A stretch of 64,000 nucleotides of DNA. It comes from Apus apus. Taxonomy: Eukaryota; Chordata; Aves; Apodiformes; Apodidae. A program made the translations under genes and the position numbers. The notes below the pieces were generated by a model. That model was not told where the DNA came from. It searched no databases and was given only the letters and a program-made list of their open reading frames with translations. Each line of letters opens with the position of its first letter. Within the stretch, counting starts at the first letter, position 1. The stretch is from contig NC_067300.1 in the NCBI RefSeq assembly GCF_020740795.1, forward strand, positions 1,860,001-1,924,000, read 5' to 3'. Of the stretch, positions 1-10,670 are shown piece after piece.

Positions 1-1210
1 CAGGGGTTGGCAATGTCACCAGGGCAAGTTGGCCTCTTGCGTCAGCGCCGCTCTGCTCTGGAGGCAGGGAGGAAATGCCCTCCCACCATGACACAGCTTC
101 TTCTGCACCACCAGCTTGGTGCTGGGGGCTGGAGCCAGCCCAGGGCTGCAGCATGTGGGGGTGGCCGTGGAGTGGGGTCCTGCCGCATGGCTGCAGCCAA
201 GCCTGGAGAGATGTTTCCTCCCCAGGGTTTTCCTGCTGGTTCTGTGCCTCTTGGCATTGCATCCCACTGCCAGAGTGTGTCCTCTCCTCTTCCTCCTTGT
301 TCACCAACCAAAGGTGTTCATGTGTTCTCCATGCAGTTATTCCCAGGGATGCTCGGGCTCCTGCGCGGCTCTGGGGTCTCCCATGGGAAGGTCACTTCAG
401 GTGACTTTCACCTGCAGCGGCCACTGCAGGTCCAGGGATGTGAGTGTGTGGGCACAGGGGGCAGGGAGGGCTGTGCCAGGGGGCCGGGGTGCTGTGGGGC
501 AGCCCCACTCCTCTCCCACAGCCACGTGCTGCTGGCAGGCTCAGTCACAACCACGTCAGTTCTCTGCAACCTGTCTGAGCCCTCCCCATCCAGGGCAGCC
601 GGGGAGCCGTGCGCTGGCTGGACTGCCAGTGGTATTCCCATTGGCACAGGCAGGAGAAATCCCTCCTCCCCCGAGGAGATGCCATGCTACCACAACCTGT
701 GCCACACCAGTGTGCCCACAGCAAGTCACTCCCCTAAACATCCCAGACACTCTGAAGGGCCTCGGTGGGTGGGCAGTGACGGGTTCCTGTGGGTGTGTAC
801 GTGGGTGTGAGCACACGCAGGGCAGAGGTGGGGTTTTGTGCCTTGCTTTTATTCAGCCAGTGTGAGGAAACAGGACTGGGCAGCTCCTGGTGGGACTGTG
901 GGACTCCCTGCCTGGTGTCCTGCCCCTGGCTCCCAGCAGCACGAGGCAGAGCCCCTGCTTGGCTCCAGCAGGATCTGAGCTCTCCCTCCAGATGGGAAGG
1001 CAGGGCTGGTTTTGTGGTATCCATCTGCATTTATTTACACTGGATTTCATCTGTAGTTTTGTGTGTCTGGAGTGTCTTCCAGAAGGTCTGAAATTGCTGA
1101 TTGCTACAGGTGATCATTACCCCTTAGAAATGGGATATCTGCCTCATTTGGCTGTTGTCGGTCACTTCTTTATCTTGCAATGATTAATTTTACGTTGCCT
1201 TGTTTTTAAG
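1..1210. other. Sequence upstream of the TOR4A coding exon
   Basis: No coding exon or RNA gene is recognised here. The stretch is moderately GC-rich and carries long chance ORFs without family resemblance. Its right end is a convincing 3' splice site: a T-rich tract followed by AG at 1209-1210. The part next to TOR4A is therefore probably the intron that separates a non-coding first exon from the coding exon. I could not place that first exon or a promoter, and it may lie before the window. Confidence 0.5.
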
Positions 1211-1217
1211 GAAGAAG

Positions 1218-1379
1218 ATGATGTGAATGGGCTGTAGGAACCAGAGATGGACCGAGAGCTGCCCACGAAGGTGGATGAAGAAGAGTCCTCTGCCACGGAG
1301 GATCTGGGAGGAGACATGTCCTGTGCTGAGAGTGACATGGAGGCAGAGATGCCCCTTGCTGAGAGCAGCAGGAAAGTAG
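1218..1379 (+). promoter_or_regulatory. Nested upstream ORFs before the TOR4A start
   Basis: Three ATGs lie between the splice acceptor and the TOR4A start. The ATG at 1218 is followed by a second ATG and then TGA. The ATG at 1221 is directly followed by TGA, a start-stop element. The ATG at 1227 opens a 50-codon frame that runs into the TOR4A coding region out of frame and stops at 1377-1379, 130 bases past the real start. Its context is mediocre (T at -3, G at +4), whereas the TOR4A ATG has purines at -3 and +4. Such an arrangement usually lowers translation of the main ORF. Use of these uORFs is inferred, not shown. Confidence 0.5.
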
Positions 1380-2782
1380 CAGCACCTTGTGCTGGGAGCA
1401 GCCAGGAAGGAGAGATTCCTGGGACTGACAGCGACGGGGAAGGGGAGACGCCCTGTGCCGAGAGCGACGCGAAGGGAGAGGAGGCGTCTTGCTACGAGAG
1501 TGATGGGGAAGAGGCACCAGACACTGAAATCCCTGCTGCTTCCAAGAAGATGTCCTCCCTCTCCTCCCCCTTGCGGGCCATCATCCGCCTGCGGCGGCGG
1601 TACCGGGTGCAGAAGAAAAGCCGTCTGCACTTGGAGCTCCCTCGAGAAAAGCCTGCAGAGCTGGTCCATACCAGGCTGCTCCAAAGGCAGCTTTCCCTGA
1701 ACAGAACTAGCCTGTACGGCCCACCCATGTCCTTCTTTAACCAGACCAGCTTGGAAACTTCCCAGTACTTCACCTTTGACACATCTGTGGAGCAACACGC
1801 CATGAAAAAATGCAGGCGGAAAAAGAACCGAAGGAAATCTCGGGTAGTGCTGTACCCGGATAAAACAAAGAGGTACCTTCCAACGGAGGAGAAGAGCAAG
1901 GCAAAACGCTGCCTCCTCTTGCTCGTTGTTATTATCTTCTTCCAGATCCTCAATGCTATAGAGAACCTGGACGATAACCTCCAAAAATACGACCTAGATG
2001 GTTTGGAGAAAACAATGCACCGGGAAGTCTTTGGGCAGAAGGTCGCTGTGGAAAGTATGATGGAGTTGCTGAAAGACTACCTGGCTACCCACATACACAA
2101 CAAGCCTCTAGTGATCTCTTTAAATGGCCCGACAGGAGTTGGGAAGAGTCACGTTGGCTGGCTGCTGGCCAAACACTTTCGTTCCGTCATGGACAATGAC
2201 TTTGTGCTTCAGTACTTTGTTATGCATCACTGCCCCAAAGGGGTGGCACCTCTTACCTGTGAAATAGATCTGTCCAAGAAGATTTCTGAAATGGTTACAA
2301 GAGCTGAAATAGAGGAGAAGATACCACTCTTCATTCTGGATGAGGTTGAACTCATGTCTCCGGTCCTGCTGGATACTCTCAGCCGATTCTTCGAGCCCAA
2401 CCAAACCAACGAGTTCCTCAATGCCATCTACATTTTAATAAGCAACATAGGAGGTGGTGAAATCACCAAGTTCGTTATCCAGAACGCGTCTGCTGAGCTT
2501 CTGCATCAGCAAAGGGGAGCTGAAGAACTGCTGAGCATCATCCAGCCTGTACTGATCAATGTCCACCCTCTCTGGAAATCTGCAGACATCGTCCCATTTG
2601 TTCTTCTGGAGAAGACTCATGTCATAAACTGCTTCCTGGAGGAGATGAGGAGGGAAGGGCTGTATCCTGACCAGAAGCACATTGAAAATTTAGCGGGTCA
2701 GCTCAGTTACTACACTACAGGGGACAAGCAGTACTCCAGGATGGGCTGTAAGCAGGTTGTGGCCAAAGTCAACCTGCTGTAG
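1247..2782 (+). CDS. TOR4A: Torsin-4A, membrane-anchored AAA+ ATPase
   Basis: Torsin-family AAA+ ATPase of 511 residues, intact in one exon. Torsins act in the ER/nuclear-envelope lumen. TOR4A differs from TOR1A in having an N-terminal membrane anchor in place of a signal peptide. Order of parts: acidic repeats (24-92); a basic LRAIIRLRRRYRV segment (109-121); a basic linker (187-221); one hydrophobic segment (222-237); the AAA+ domain (about 255-511). Walker A is GPTGVGKS (294-301, Lys300). Walker B is FILDEVE (362-368, Asp365/Glu366). Sensor 1 is Asn400. The sensor-2 motif is GCK (500-502). Cys462 and Cys501 are 39 residues apart, the same spacing as the redox pair Cys280/Cys319 of TOR1A, so both catalytic and redox features look functional. 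The start was chosen for its strong context and because the acidic N-terminus follows it. Family assignment is firm. The TOR4A subtype rests on the C-terminus, the basic motif and the lack of a signal peptide. Confidence 0.93.
   Translation: MDRELPTKVDEEESSATEDLGGDMSCAESDMEAEMPLAESSRKVAAPCAGSSQEGEIPGTDSDGEGETPCAESDAKGEEASCYESDGEEAPDTEIPAASKKMSSLSSPLRAIIRLRRRYRVQKKSRLHLELPREKPAELVHTRLLQRQLSLNRTSLYGPPMSFFNQTSLETSQYFTFDTSVEQHAMKKCRRKKNRRKSRVVLYPDKTKRYLPTEEKSKAKRCLLLLVVIIFFQILNAIENLDDNLQKYDLDGLEKTMHREVFGQKVAVESMMELLKDYLATHIHNKPLVISLNGPTGVGKSHVGWLLAKHFRSVMDNDFVLQYFVMHHCPKGVAPLTCEIDLSKKISEMVTRAEIEEKIPLFILDEVELMSPVLLDTLSRFFEPNQTNEFLNAIYILISNIGGGEITKFVIQNASAELLHQQRGAEELLSIIQPVLINVHPLWKSADIVPFVLLEKTHVINCFLEEMRREGLYPDQKHIENLAGQLSYYTTGDKQYSRMGCKQVVAKVNLL
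1316..1522 (+). repeat. Coding acidic repeats in the TOR4A N-terminus
   Basis: Residues 24-92 of TOR4A consist of about six degenerate units of 11-12 residues, each with a Cys/Ala-Glu-Ser-Asp-like core followed by acidic residues (CAESD, LAESS, CAGSS, GTDSD, CAESD, CYESD). It is a minisatellite-like expansion kept in frame. The many Ser next to Asp/Glu look like casein-kinase-2-type sites. This part is cytosolic if the 222-237 segment is the membrane anchor. Confidence 0.7.
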
Positions 2783-3959
2783 TGACTGACTGCAGTACCA
2801 AGTCCTGCTCTCAGGATTTGCAAAATTCTGGGCTTAGGGAGGAGCAGGCTGTGGTCAAGGTGTCCTTTCCCAGCCCTGCACTGACTCTGTCCTGGTCAAG
2901 GTAGAGGGACAGCAGCCCAGGCTCCTCTGCAACGTGGTCTCTGTTCTCCTCCAGATGCTTCACTTGTGAATAAGTCACAGGCAGCAAAGCCCAGGCATCC
3001 TCCCATTAATTGTGAGGTGCTTTGTTCCTCACAGGCTCGTTTGGGATCCTTGTCATTGAGGAGTTATGAGATGAGAACAGACGCTGCGGGATGTGAACAG
3101 GAGGAGGAGACAGGAACTGGGTCACTGTCCTTGCAGGACACGTAGCCGTGTCTCACTCCTTCTCCAGGCTCGCAGTCTTCAGCTCTTGGCTTTTCTTGGT
3201 CCTGGCTGGTGGGGGGCAGAGCAGAGGCCCTGCTGGACACCTGGGAGGACTGTGAGGGTTGGTGGCTCCTCACCCCACATGCTCGGGCAGTCAGAGCTCT
3301 GCTCTCCCCTGGCCACGTGCTCCGGAGGCTGCTTTTGGACCTGCTCCTGAGCTGCTGCTCTTCTGAGCTCATACCTGAGCTCACCTTTGGCACCTCCAGC
3401 ATGATTTCTGCCCTGCAAGTCTGTTTGGGCTCGTCTTGAAGACTGCTTGGCTGTGCCAGCTGGTGCAGAAATAACTGCCAGGTTGTTTCAGGTCTGGTGG
3501 TGGCAACTCGTCCTGAGAGCTCTTCTGCTTTTTGCTTCTGGGTACACTTCACCATGCTCCTTATCTAGAAGGCCCAAAATAGCAACTGACATGATGTTAA
3601 GCAACACACACTGGAGAAGACAGTTTGGGCTGTCTGGGCTGAGCGCAGTGGGAATCCTGGGCTTGTTCCCAGTCCAGTGAGGTTCTCAGTCCTTGAGACC
3701 CTGGCGTGCTCTGATGCTGCCTGGAAGCACCTCAGGAAAAGCACACGTCCTCATGTGGAACAGGCAAACTCAGCAGGTATTTATGATGATGCTTTTTCAG
3801 GTTTTGGTTTTGGGCCTAAATCCCTGTCTACAATTTGCTGTGAATTATCAGGGACGTCATCCTGTGGATGGTTACACTGGTGGTTTGATTTGCCTCTTTC
3901 TACCTGTTGGGCTCCAAAGAATTCCATCACGAACTCCTGCTTCCAGAGCTGTTGTCAGG

Positions 3960-3985
3960 AATAAAACCAAACTATCCTGAATAAA
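3960..3985 (+). terminator. TOR4A polyadenylation signals
   Basis: Two AATAAA hexamers (3960-3965 and 3980-3985) lie 20 bp apart about 1.2 kb after the TOR4A stop and are followed by T/G-rich sequence. This is the best candidate 3' end of the TOR4A transcript. Confidence 0.6.
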
Positions 3986-4005
3986 ATAATTCAAAGTGCA
4001 TTTCT

Positions 4006-4708
4006 TTGATCTGATTGAAATGTGGATTTCTTCCCCAGTTTCTCTTCTGGGCTGGTATAGCTGCACCACGCCTGTGCTTCCCGGTGACTTGGATAGGGAA
4101 CAAGGCCTTCAGGTTTGCTGCATGTTTTTTTCAGGCCACCTCCATGTGTGTGCAGCTCCTTGGGATGTGCCCATGGCCCAAAGCCCACCCAGTGCAGCAG
4201 AGCCAAGATCTCTGTGCCACTTGGCTCCTCTGTCCCCCAGAGCTGCACAGCAGAGACTAGGCTGGAGACTGGGAAGTGTGTCCTTGGCCGAGATGATGCT
4301 GGAAAGCCTGGCCATGGTTTCTCCTCTTGAAATCATCCAGTAGAGAATGTTTTTCTCTGGCAGAAGAGCCCACGAGAGCAGCTGGGCAGAGAGCAGGAAG
4401 AGCTGCCTGCATGGAAAGGCTCTGAATGAAACTAAGTCAACTTCTAGATGCAAGTGTCTGCAAAAAGAGACATGTATGAGCTGGTTTCCACAGCGTAGTG
4501 AGACTCTGCTACCAGCACAGTTAGCATGTTTTTGTTCTGGATAAGAGACTGGGATTCCATGGGGATTTAGGCTTGGTTTTGGCTGTCTGCATTTGCATCC
4601 ACAGGGTGTTCAGTTGTGCTGGAGGCCCCTGGGTGCCTCTGCACCAACCATCATCCCATGCGAGAGGGGAGGGGGACTTGGAGTGGAGTGAGCATCTGCA
4701 GAGCTTGT
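4006..4708. other. Intergenic, nothing recognised
   Basis: No coding, RNA or repeat feature could be identified between the TOR4A poly(A) site and the CR1 copy. Open frames here are short and resemble no known family. Confidence 0.4.
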
Positions 4709-5010
4709 TATAGAATCTCAGACTGGTTTGGGTTGGAAGGAACCTTAAAGATCACCCAGTTCCAACCCCCTGCATGGGCAGGGACACCTCCCACCAGCCC
4801 AGGCTGCTCCAAGCCCCATCCAACCTGCCCTTCAACACTGCCAGGGATGGGGCAGCCACAGCTTCCCTGGGCAACCTGGGCCAGGGTCTCACCACCCTCA
4901 GAGTGAAGAACTTCTTCCTGATGTCTCACCTAAATCTCCCCTCTTCCAGTTTAAAGCCATGCCTCCCTTGTCCTATCACTCCATGCCCTTGTCAAAAGTC
5001 CCTCTTCAGG
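4709..5010 (-). mobile_element. CR1 LINE 3' fragment (minus strand)
   Basis: The + strand reads as the reverse complement of an avian CR1 tail. It starts with TAGAATCTCAGACTGG, then the conserved blocks GGTTGGAAGGAACCTTAAAG and ATCACCCAGTTCCAACCCCC, then the block around AACCTGCCCTTCAACACTGC. Similarity fades at about 5010, giving a ~300-bp 5'-truncated copy, typical of CR1. The copy at 28655-28950 belongs to the same subfamily and breaks off at nearly the same point. Confidence 0.85.
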
Positions 5011-7440
5011 GACTCTTCATCCCTCCAACGTTCACCTGCCCTAAACCAGGGGTCCCAACCCTGCCCCAAGTGACCTGCCTGAGCTTTGCTGAGGCACCAG
5101 CCCATGCCTTTGTGTGTCCCCCAAGCTGCACCCTGCGTGGCTCTGGGCTCATCCTGAGCAGCTCAGCACCCTCAGGCTCAGCAGCACAAGGTCTCTCATG
5201 CCTCTGCTCAGGGATATATCCCTTTGTCTCACCTCCCCTTCCATCTCACCACGCTTCTACACATCAGCTTCAACCCAAAGGAAAGCTGTCCCAAGCACTT
5301 TGTGAAGGGCATGGGGGGTGCACAGGTGCCCTGTGCACCCTGAAAACCTGCTGAGGTCTTTGCCTCCCACAGAGCTCCTCTCAGTGCTAAGAAGCAGGTC
5401 CCAGAAGAACACCTCCTCAGCTCTCGGCCAGTGCTGGAGCGGACAAGCTGGCCAGTGCTGAGGACGTGCCAGTCCTTCCCATGCTCCCAGCCCACATGGC
5501 ATGTTGTACCTCTGGAGGCCTTAATCAGAAAGCACAGGAGCCTCCAGGCCATGGAGAGGACTTTCCCTGCCAGAAGATGAGGATGATTGGCCACATTGTC
5601 CCCGTTGCCAACTTGCCCCAGGACTTGGACTGCAGCTCAAATGGCTCTTCAGGTGGTCCCAAACCCCAGTCTCCCCCAGGATCCCAGCTTAGATATCTGT
5701 CCATTCTGTCCTGGGTCCCCAAGCTGCCCTGAGATCCTCTTGCAAAGCCACCAGCCCAGCCAGGAGCTTTCAAGGCTGTGGAGCTGGCACAGGGGCTGAG
5801 CACCAGGAGACCAAGGGCTCATTTCTCAGTGCTCATTGTTGCCCACGGTGGCTGTGCCAGGACTGCTGAAGTTCTCCTCCTCTGCTGGGCACAGGAGCAC
5901 TGTCATGCTGGCTCAGAGCCAGGAGAACCTCTCTGAGGAGCTGCTCATCACCACAGCTGCTCCCACACATGCCTGGCCAAGCTCACAGCTCAGGCTGATG
6001 GAGAAGTCAACAGCTCCTCCTGCGGCTTGTCCAAGGCTGGAATTTGGGGACCAAAACACAAAGAGCTCAGTGGCTTGTCCTTGGTCCCACTCTGTCTCTT
6101 GCAGGCTCCAACACTCCTGGCACAGGACCTGAGGCTCTCCTGGAGGGCTTTTACTCGGTGGGGCTGGCTGAGATGCCACGTGTGTGCCTTCACCATGGAC
6201 TCCATCCTCCTCAGCCTGACACGGATTTATTTACCCCATTGCTTTTTCTAGGGAAAATGCAGGTGGAGCTGGAGGATGGGATTGAAGCTGAAGTAAGGAG
6301 AGGACCCCTGGGCTGGGGCACTGGGACTCCTGGTCCTGCTCTTGCCCTGCAGAGCCAAGTTGGGCACTGTAAGGCTGGTGGGCAGCCCAGACCCCCGTCC
6401 CTGCCCTGTCAGCTCCCTTCTCCTGGCTCAGGTTCTTCCAGTAGCACTGGGCCACGGGTGTCCCAGGATGCTGGGACAGCTAGGTCCAAGTCACCAGGTT
6501 GGGCCACCCTCCTGTTGCCAGCTCTTCCCTCCGTGCCCTCAGGAGTGGGCTCAACACCCAACAGAGCAGGGGGACGGCAGAGGGTACCCCCCATAGCCTC
6601 ACCCATCTCTAAGGGGTCCCTTCAGCCCTTCCTTGCTCTTCATAACTGCTTTGGAATCGAAAGCTCCAGGCACAGGACCTTGCAGGAGATACTGCCAGGG
6701 GTGGAAAGAACTGCTGGGGCTGCACGTGTCCTGTGCCTTCCCCCAGCCCCTCTGGGTCCCAGGTGAATGGGGTTGCCTGGGGTGTGGGACCTGCTGTCGA
6801 GGTGGCTGCAGGTGGCACTGGGGAGGCTTCCTTGGTTGGCAAGAGCTCTTCCTGAGTCAGGAACACCATCCTGTCCTGCTTGGAGCTCCCACCCCAGTGT
6901 GGCCATGGCACCACCTTCTGCCTCGGGCCGGTTCCACCAGGGAAGCAGCACTGGGGTGAGTGTCACGGGTGGGTGGGGGCTGACGGGGACACCAGCAGGT
7001 TCTCTGCACCCCACAACAGCATCCCAAAGCCAGAGGGGTGCTGGGGCCAGATGCTCTTTCTGTGTTGACCTGGGGAAAGAGCAGAGTGACTCTGGAGAGG
7101 GGGCAGTGGGGCTGTGCTGGTGGTGCCCACGGGAGCACAGCACTGCTAGAGGGGGGCACCAGGCAGTAGGAAATGATGCTTCGTAGAATTTGTGGCCATA
7201 TTTGTGAACAATTTGTGACCACTTTGGTCTTGGGTCTCATGATGAACTATGTTCCCATCACTTGTCTTCTCATATCTGGGACAGAGCAGCTGAGCCTCCT
7301 CCAGATACAGATACCTCCCAATACAGAAGGTGCACCAATTATCTCCAGCTCTGAAGGCCCTAATTATTAATCTTCCCCACATCAGGCTCACCTGGCAGCT
7401 CCTGACACCCAGGACCTTTCCCTGCGGGGGAAGAATTTTC
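5011..7440. other. Intergenic GC-rich, no gene recognised
   Basis: Long open frames occur on both strands (for example 6044-6766 +), but they reflect high GC and lack any recognisable domain. I see no splice-bounded exon chain, tRNA or clear repeat. Confidence 0.4.
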
Positions 7441-7500
7441 TAAGCATGCTCAGAAATCCTATTTAAGCTCAGCTGGAGGCATCAGTGCCTGTGGGAGCTG
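7441..7500 (+). promoter_or_regulatory. TATA-like element of unknown ownership
   Basis: TATTTAAG at 7460-7467 is preceded by GCATGCTCAG and followed by CTCAGCTGGAGGCATCAG. This resembles the U3/R junction of avian retroviral LTRs or a stand-alone TATA promoter. No gene is visible downstream. From about 7605 to 7800 the sequence repeats a loose CTGGACCT motif. Weak evidence only. Confidence 0.2.
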
Positions 7501-8282
7501 TGTTGGAGGAGCTGGTGTCCAGTTTTCCTCATCTGTGCCTGGCCCACAGTCCCTGCTGATCCACAGACCCCAGCCTGTAGCCTGATATTTTTTTCTTGCA
7601 CCATCACCATGGACCTACCTGGCCATTTGTGGATGTGGCCCTGATCTGTGGCTTCTCTTCTTGGCTTCACACTGGACCCATCTCACTCCCATGGTGTTGC
7701 TGGATCTGGACTTCTGGGTTGCTCTGGACTCTTGGCTGGACCTGCCTGCTCTTCCATGCAGGTACTGTGGCATGGGCTCTGCTGGACCTGGGATGCCTCT
7801 AACTCCCTCCTCCCTGCAGGGGCAGCCCTGCTCTTGCTGGGGCCATCTTGGTGTGGGGGGCCTAGAAAGGCCATCAGGCCAAGGGGGCAGCTGATGCTGA
7901 ACACTGAAGAGAACCCTGTCACCTCCCCATGGGTGTCCAAAGCTAGAGTGGAAGGTGGCATTCCTCCCTTTAGTGCCAGCTGTGGCCAGGGCCTGACCTG
8001 TGCTGGCCAAACCCTCCCGTGGCACCAGGAGAGCCCCCCTGAGCTGGGTGACCTGAGGTTCCCAACACCTGCACCCCCTTCCCTTTCAAAGCACCTGTTG
8101 TTGGAGCTGCCCAGGGAAAGGACCAGCCTGGCTGGGGAAGGTGTTGGTGGGGGTGTCCCCAGGTGGGTGTGCAGCCCAGCATGCTGCTGCAGCCCTGCCC
8201 CTGCCTGCCCTGTGCCATCCAGGTTGGACTGGAATCCAGAGGGAAACATGGGGCACGTCCTGTGTTTCCCCATGGATGTGGT
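7501..8282. other. Intergenic, no gene recognised
   Basis: GC-rich sequence with spurious open frames on both strands (7648-8346 + and 7683-8273 -). A poorly conserved CTGGACCT-type motif recurs at about 7610, 7675, 7735 and 7785. No family resemblance was found. Confidence 0.35.
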
Positions 8283-8560
8283 TGTCCTGGTTTCCCTGGG
8301 ACAGAACTATAGTCGATGGTCTGCTCAGGGGAGCTGCAGTGCTTGAGAACCCTGTTCTGTCAGAGACCGCAGCCGAGGACGCTTTGGTTCAGCTGGTGGC
8401 CAGCCATGGTGTGGGGTTTTCCAGAGGGATCCAGCAGGTCTGAGTGAGCCAGGTGCTGAAGCTCAGAGGAGCAAAACTCAGGGCAGCTGAGCCCAGCTGG
8501 CCAGGAGAACTATATCCCACACCATGAACATCATGCAGCCCCTGCTGCAGGCAGGTGCAC
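8283..8560. mobile_element. Degenerate LTR-like fragment (ERV remnant)
   Basis: The segment opens with TGTCCTGGTTTCCCTGGGAC and continues with AGAACTATAGT. This is close to the start of LTRs that are frequent in bird, especially songbird, genomes. Further on, a block with ATATCCCACACCATGAACATCATG recalls the CCATATGACGTCATG region of such LTRs. Ends and target-site duplications are not clear, and no internal retroviral sequence is seen. Confidence 0.4.
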
Positions 8561-10670
8561 GCAAACGTCCTGCATGAGCTCTGGCCAACTTCAGCTGCCT
8601 CCAGGAAATGAGGTTTGCATTCAAGTGTTCCTAAAAAGGAGCTAATTCCAGCTGTCTCCATTAATCAAGGTGAGCCTGTCCAGAGCCACCTCCAGAAAGG
8701 GCTGGAACGGCCAGCCTGGCTGTGAGGCCTGGGATTTCTTTCTGCTGCGGGAAGATGCTCCAGTGCTGGCACAGTTCTGGCCCAGAGCTGCTCTGTTCCA
8801 CACCCCAGCATCGTGCCAGCCTTGCTGGGCTTGCCTGGGCCCCAAGTGCTGCTGGAGCTGCTCCTGCTGCAGGGTGCCCTGTGGCAGGACCTTGTCCTCT
8901 CTGGCCATGAAGGCTGTACCAGGACTCGCAGAGGATGCACGACATGGGTCCAGGGCACCTGAGCAGTGTTTGCAGGCAGATGCAAATCCAGGCAGCATGT
9001 GCAGGGGTGACCATGGGCCCATCTCCATGTACACTGATGATATCTCCTTACAGGGCGAGGAAGCTGCTGCTGAACCCTCCAAAGTGAAGTGCTTTGTTGT
9101 GTTCTTTCCATCTCCCATGACCTTCACTGAGCAGATGAGGTGCAACCAGGAAGGCAAATCTTAAGATCAGTGATGGCAGGGGAAGATCATGGGCTGCAGC
9201 AGGGGAGAAAAGAGCAAGGGCAGCAGGGGTAAGTTAGAGCTTTCCCAATAGCTGGGAACTGTGCAGTTCATCCCAGGGTGCAGAGGGAACTCTCTGCAGT
9301 GGCTTCTCAGACCACAGGGAGATGGGGTGAGTCTCTGAAGAGGTGAAGGGAAGAAAAGCACCTCCTCCCTTGAAAGGAGGAGGAAGCTACAGGCACACAC
9401 CAGAGCAAATCCATTACTTGTGGGTGTAGAAGAGATGGGAGAAATAACATCCAGCATTTTCAAGTTACATGGGGACTGTAATTTCATCCTCTGACAGGAT
9501 ATTAAAATAAGGGCTGTTAATAGTTACTGGGATGAACTGGAAAGAGTTTTCCAGAGCTGGGGAAATTCAATATTCCCCAAATGGTGGGGAGGACGGAGGT
9601 GGGAGTTTGCCCATTGAATTTGGAAGGGATGGGGAGCTGGGAAGTGTGCAGAAGCCAGGCTTGGGAACCAGCAGCATAAACTGGAGGAAAGGTCTGGAAG
9701 AAGGAGCTGCAGGGGGTGGGACTGGGCAAACACACGTTCCAGGACTGGGAGGCTGAAGGGCTGGAAGGAAAACAAGCCTGGGGGGGGGATCACAGCGCTC
9801 ATGTTCTGCACGAGGAACAATCCCACGGGGCTGTGAGAGGCAGCAGTCCCATTGCAATGTGTGGATAGGTGTGTTGCATGTACGAGGGATGAAGTCATGC
9901 GGGGCTGCGCGCGGTGCCGCTCTGGCCTTATTTGGGCACCCTGCTGGGGAGGGAGCCCGGGGTGCCCACCTGCACCAGCCCCCCCTCCTGCAAGAGCCAG
10001 CCAGGGGGGTTCGTGCAGCCCGGGGAAGTTTCAGGTGAAGCATGATAAGAGGTTTTCAAATATGCAAAAGACTGGCAGGAGGGAGGTGGTGGTGCTGGGC
10101 TGGCTCAGCCCTTCCTGGGGCAGGGTGTGGAGCTGGCTCTGGGGAGTGAGATTTAGGTTCAGCTTCAGGAAAACTGCTGCAGAAGTGGAGCCCTGAAACG
10201 GGTTGATTAGAGTGGCTGTGGAATTGCTGCTGCTGAGCCTGGGGACAGAGGAGGATGGGTCAGCCAGAGCTGAGGGGTCTCACGAGGGTGCCTGTCTTCT
10301 GTCACCCCCTGGTGCTGTCAAGGGTGCAGCTGTAGCTTTCTCCTGCCCAGCACACAGCTGGCCTTCCTTGCAGTGCTTACTCGCAGAGATCTCACCAGGG
10401 TAACATTTTTCCTCTGGAATGGATTTGTTTCAATTACTCAAAATACTTGGATTTAGCTGTGAGGTTTCAGACACCTGCACCTGAAAACCTGGGAGGTGCT
10501 GTGAGATCCAGACGGATGGTTTCCCTGGGTGGGGTGGGTGAGAGGACAAAGGAATCAGTCAGAACTGAAACTAGAGTATGCAGGAGAGATAATCATATAA
10601 CTGAACTAACCTAGAACCCTGACTACTTCCCTTTGACACTTCCCTTATTGATTCAGTTTATTAACAGGTA
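8561..10670. other. Intergenic, nothing recognised
   Basis: No gene or RNA could be supported. The stretch holds GC-rich chance ORFs, a G-run at about 9780-9788 and ordinary unique sequence. Confidence 0.35.

Larger units (their letters stand above)
1211..4005 (+). other. TOR4A: TOR4A terminal exon (5' UTR end, whole CDS, 3' UTR)
   Basis: The exon begins after the AG at 1209-1210 and holds a short 5' UTR piece (1211-1246), the complete coding region and a ~1.2-kb 3' UTR. The 3' end is inferred from paired AATAAA hexamers at 3960-3965 and 3980-3985, followed by a T/G-rich stretch. No splice sites are needed inside the CDS. The exact cleavage site is an estimate. Confidence 0.7.

Noticed and set aside
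7..810. 267-codon + strand frame at the window start
   Set aside because: GC-rich chance ORF; no splice structure, no recognisable motif, overlapping frames on both strands.
1190..1984. 264-codon frame antisense to TOR4A
   Set aside because: It is a shadow of the TOR4A coding exon caused by codon bias on the other strand.
3064..3555. 163-codon minus-strand frame downstream of TOR4A
   Set aside because: It lies in the TOR4A 3' UTR, has no domain and no splice or promoter context.
6044..8346. Long frames in the GC-rich intergenic sequence (6044-6766, 7648-8346, 7683-8273 minus)
   Set aside because: No family resemblance, low-complexity Pro/Ser/Gly composition, and competing frames on both strands.
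9200..10670. A further TOR4A-like copy next to duplicated segment A
   Set aside because: If segments A and B marked a tandem duplication of the TOR4A-like locus, an anchor motif should lie here; no VLYP-RYLP-type sequence was found.
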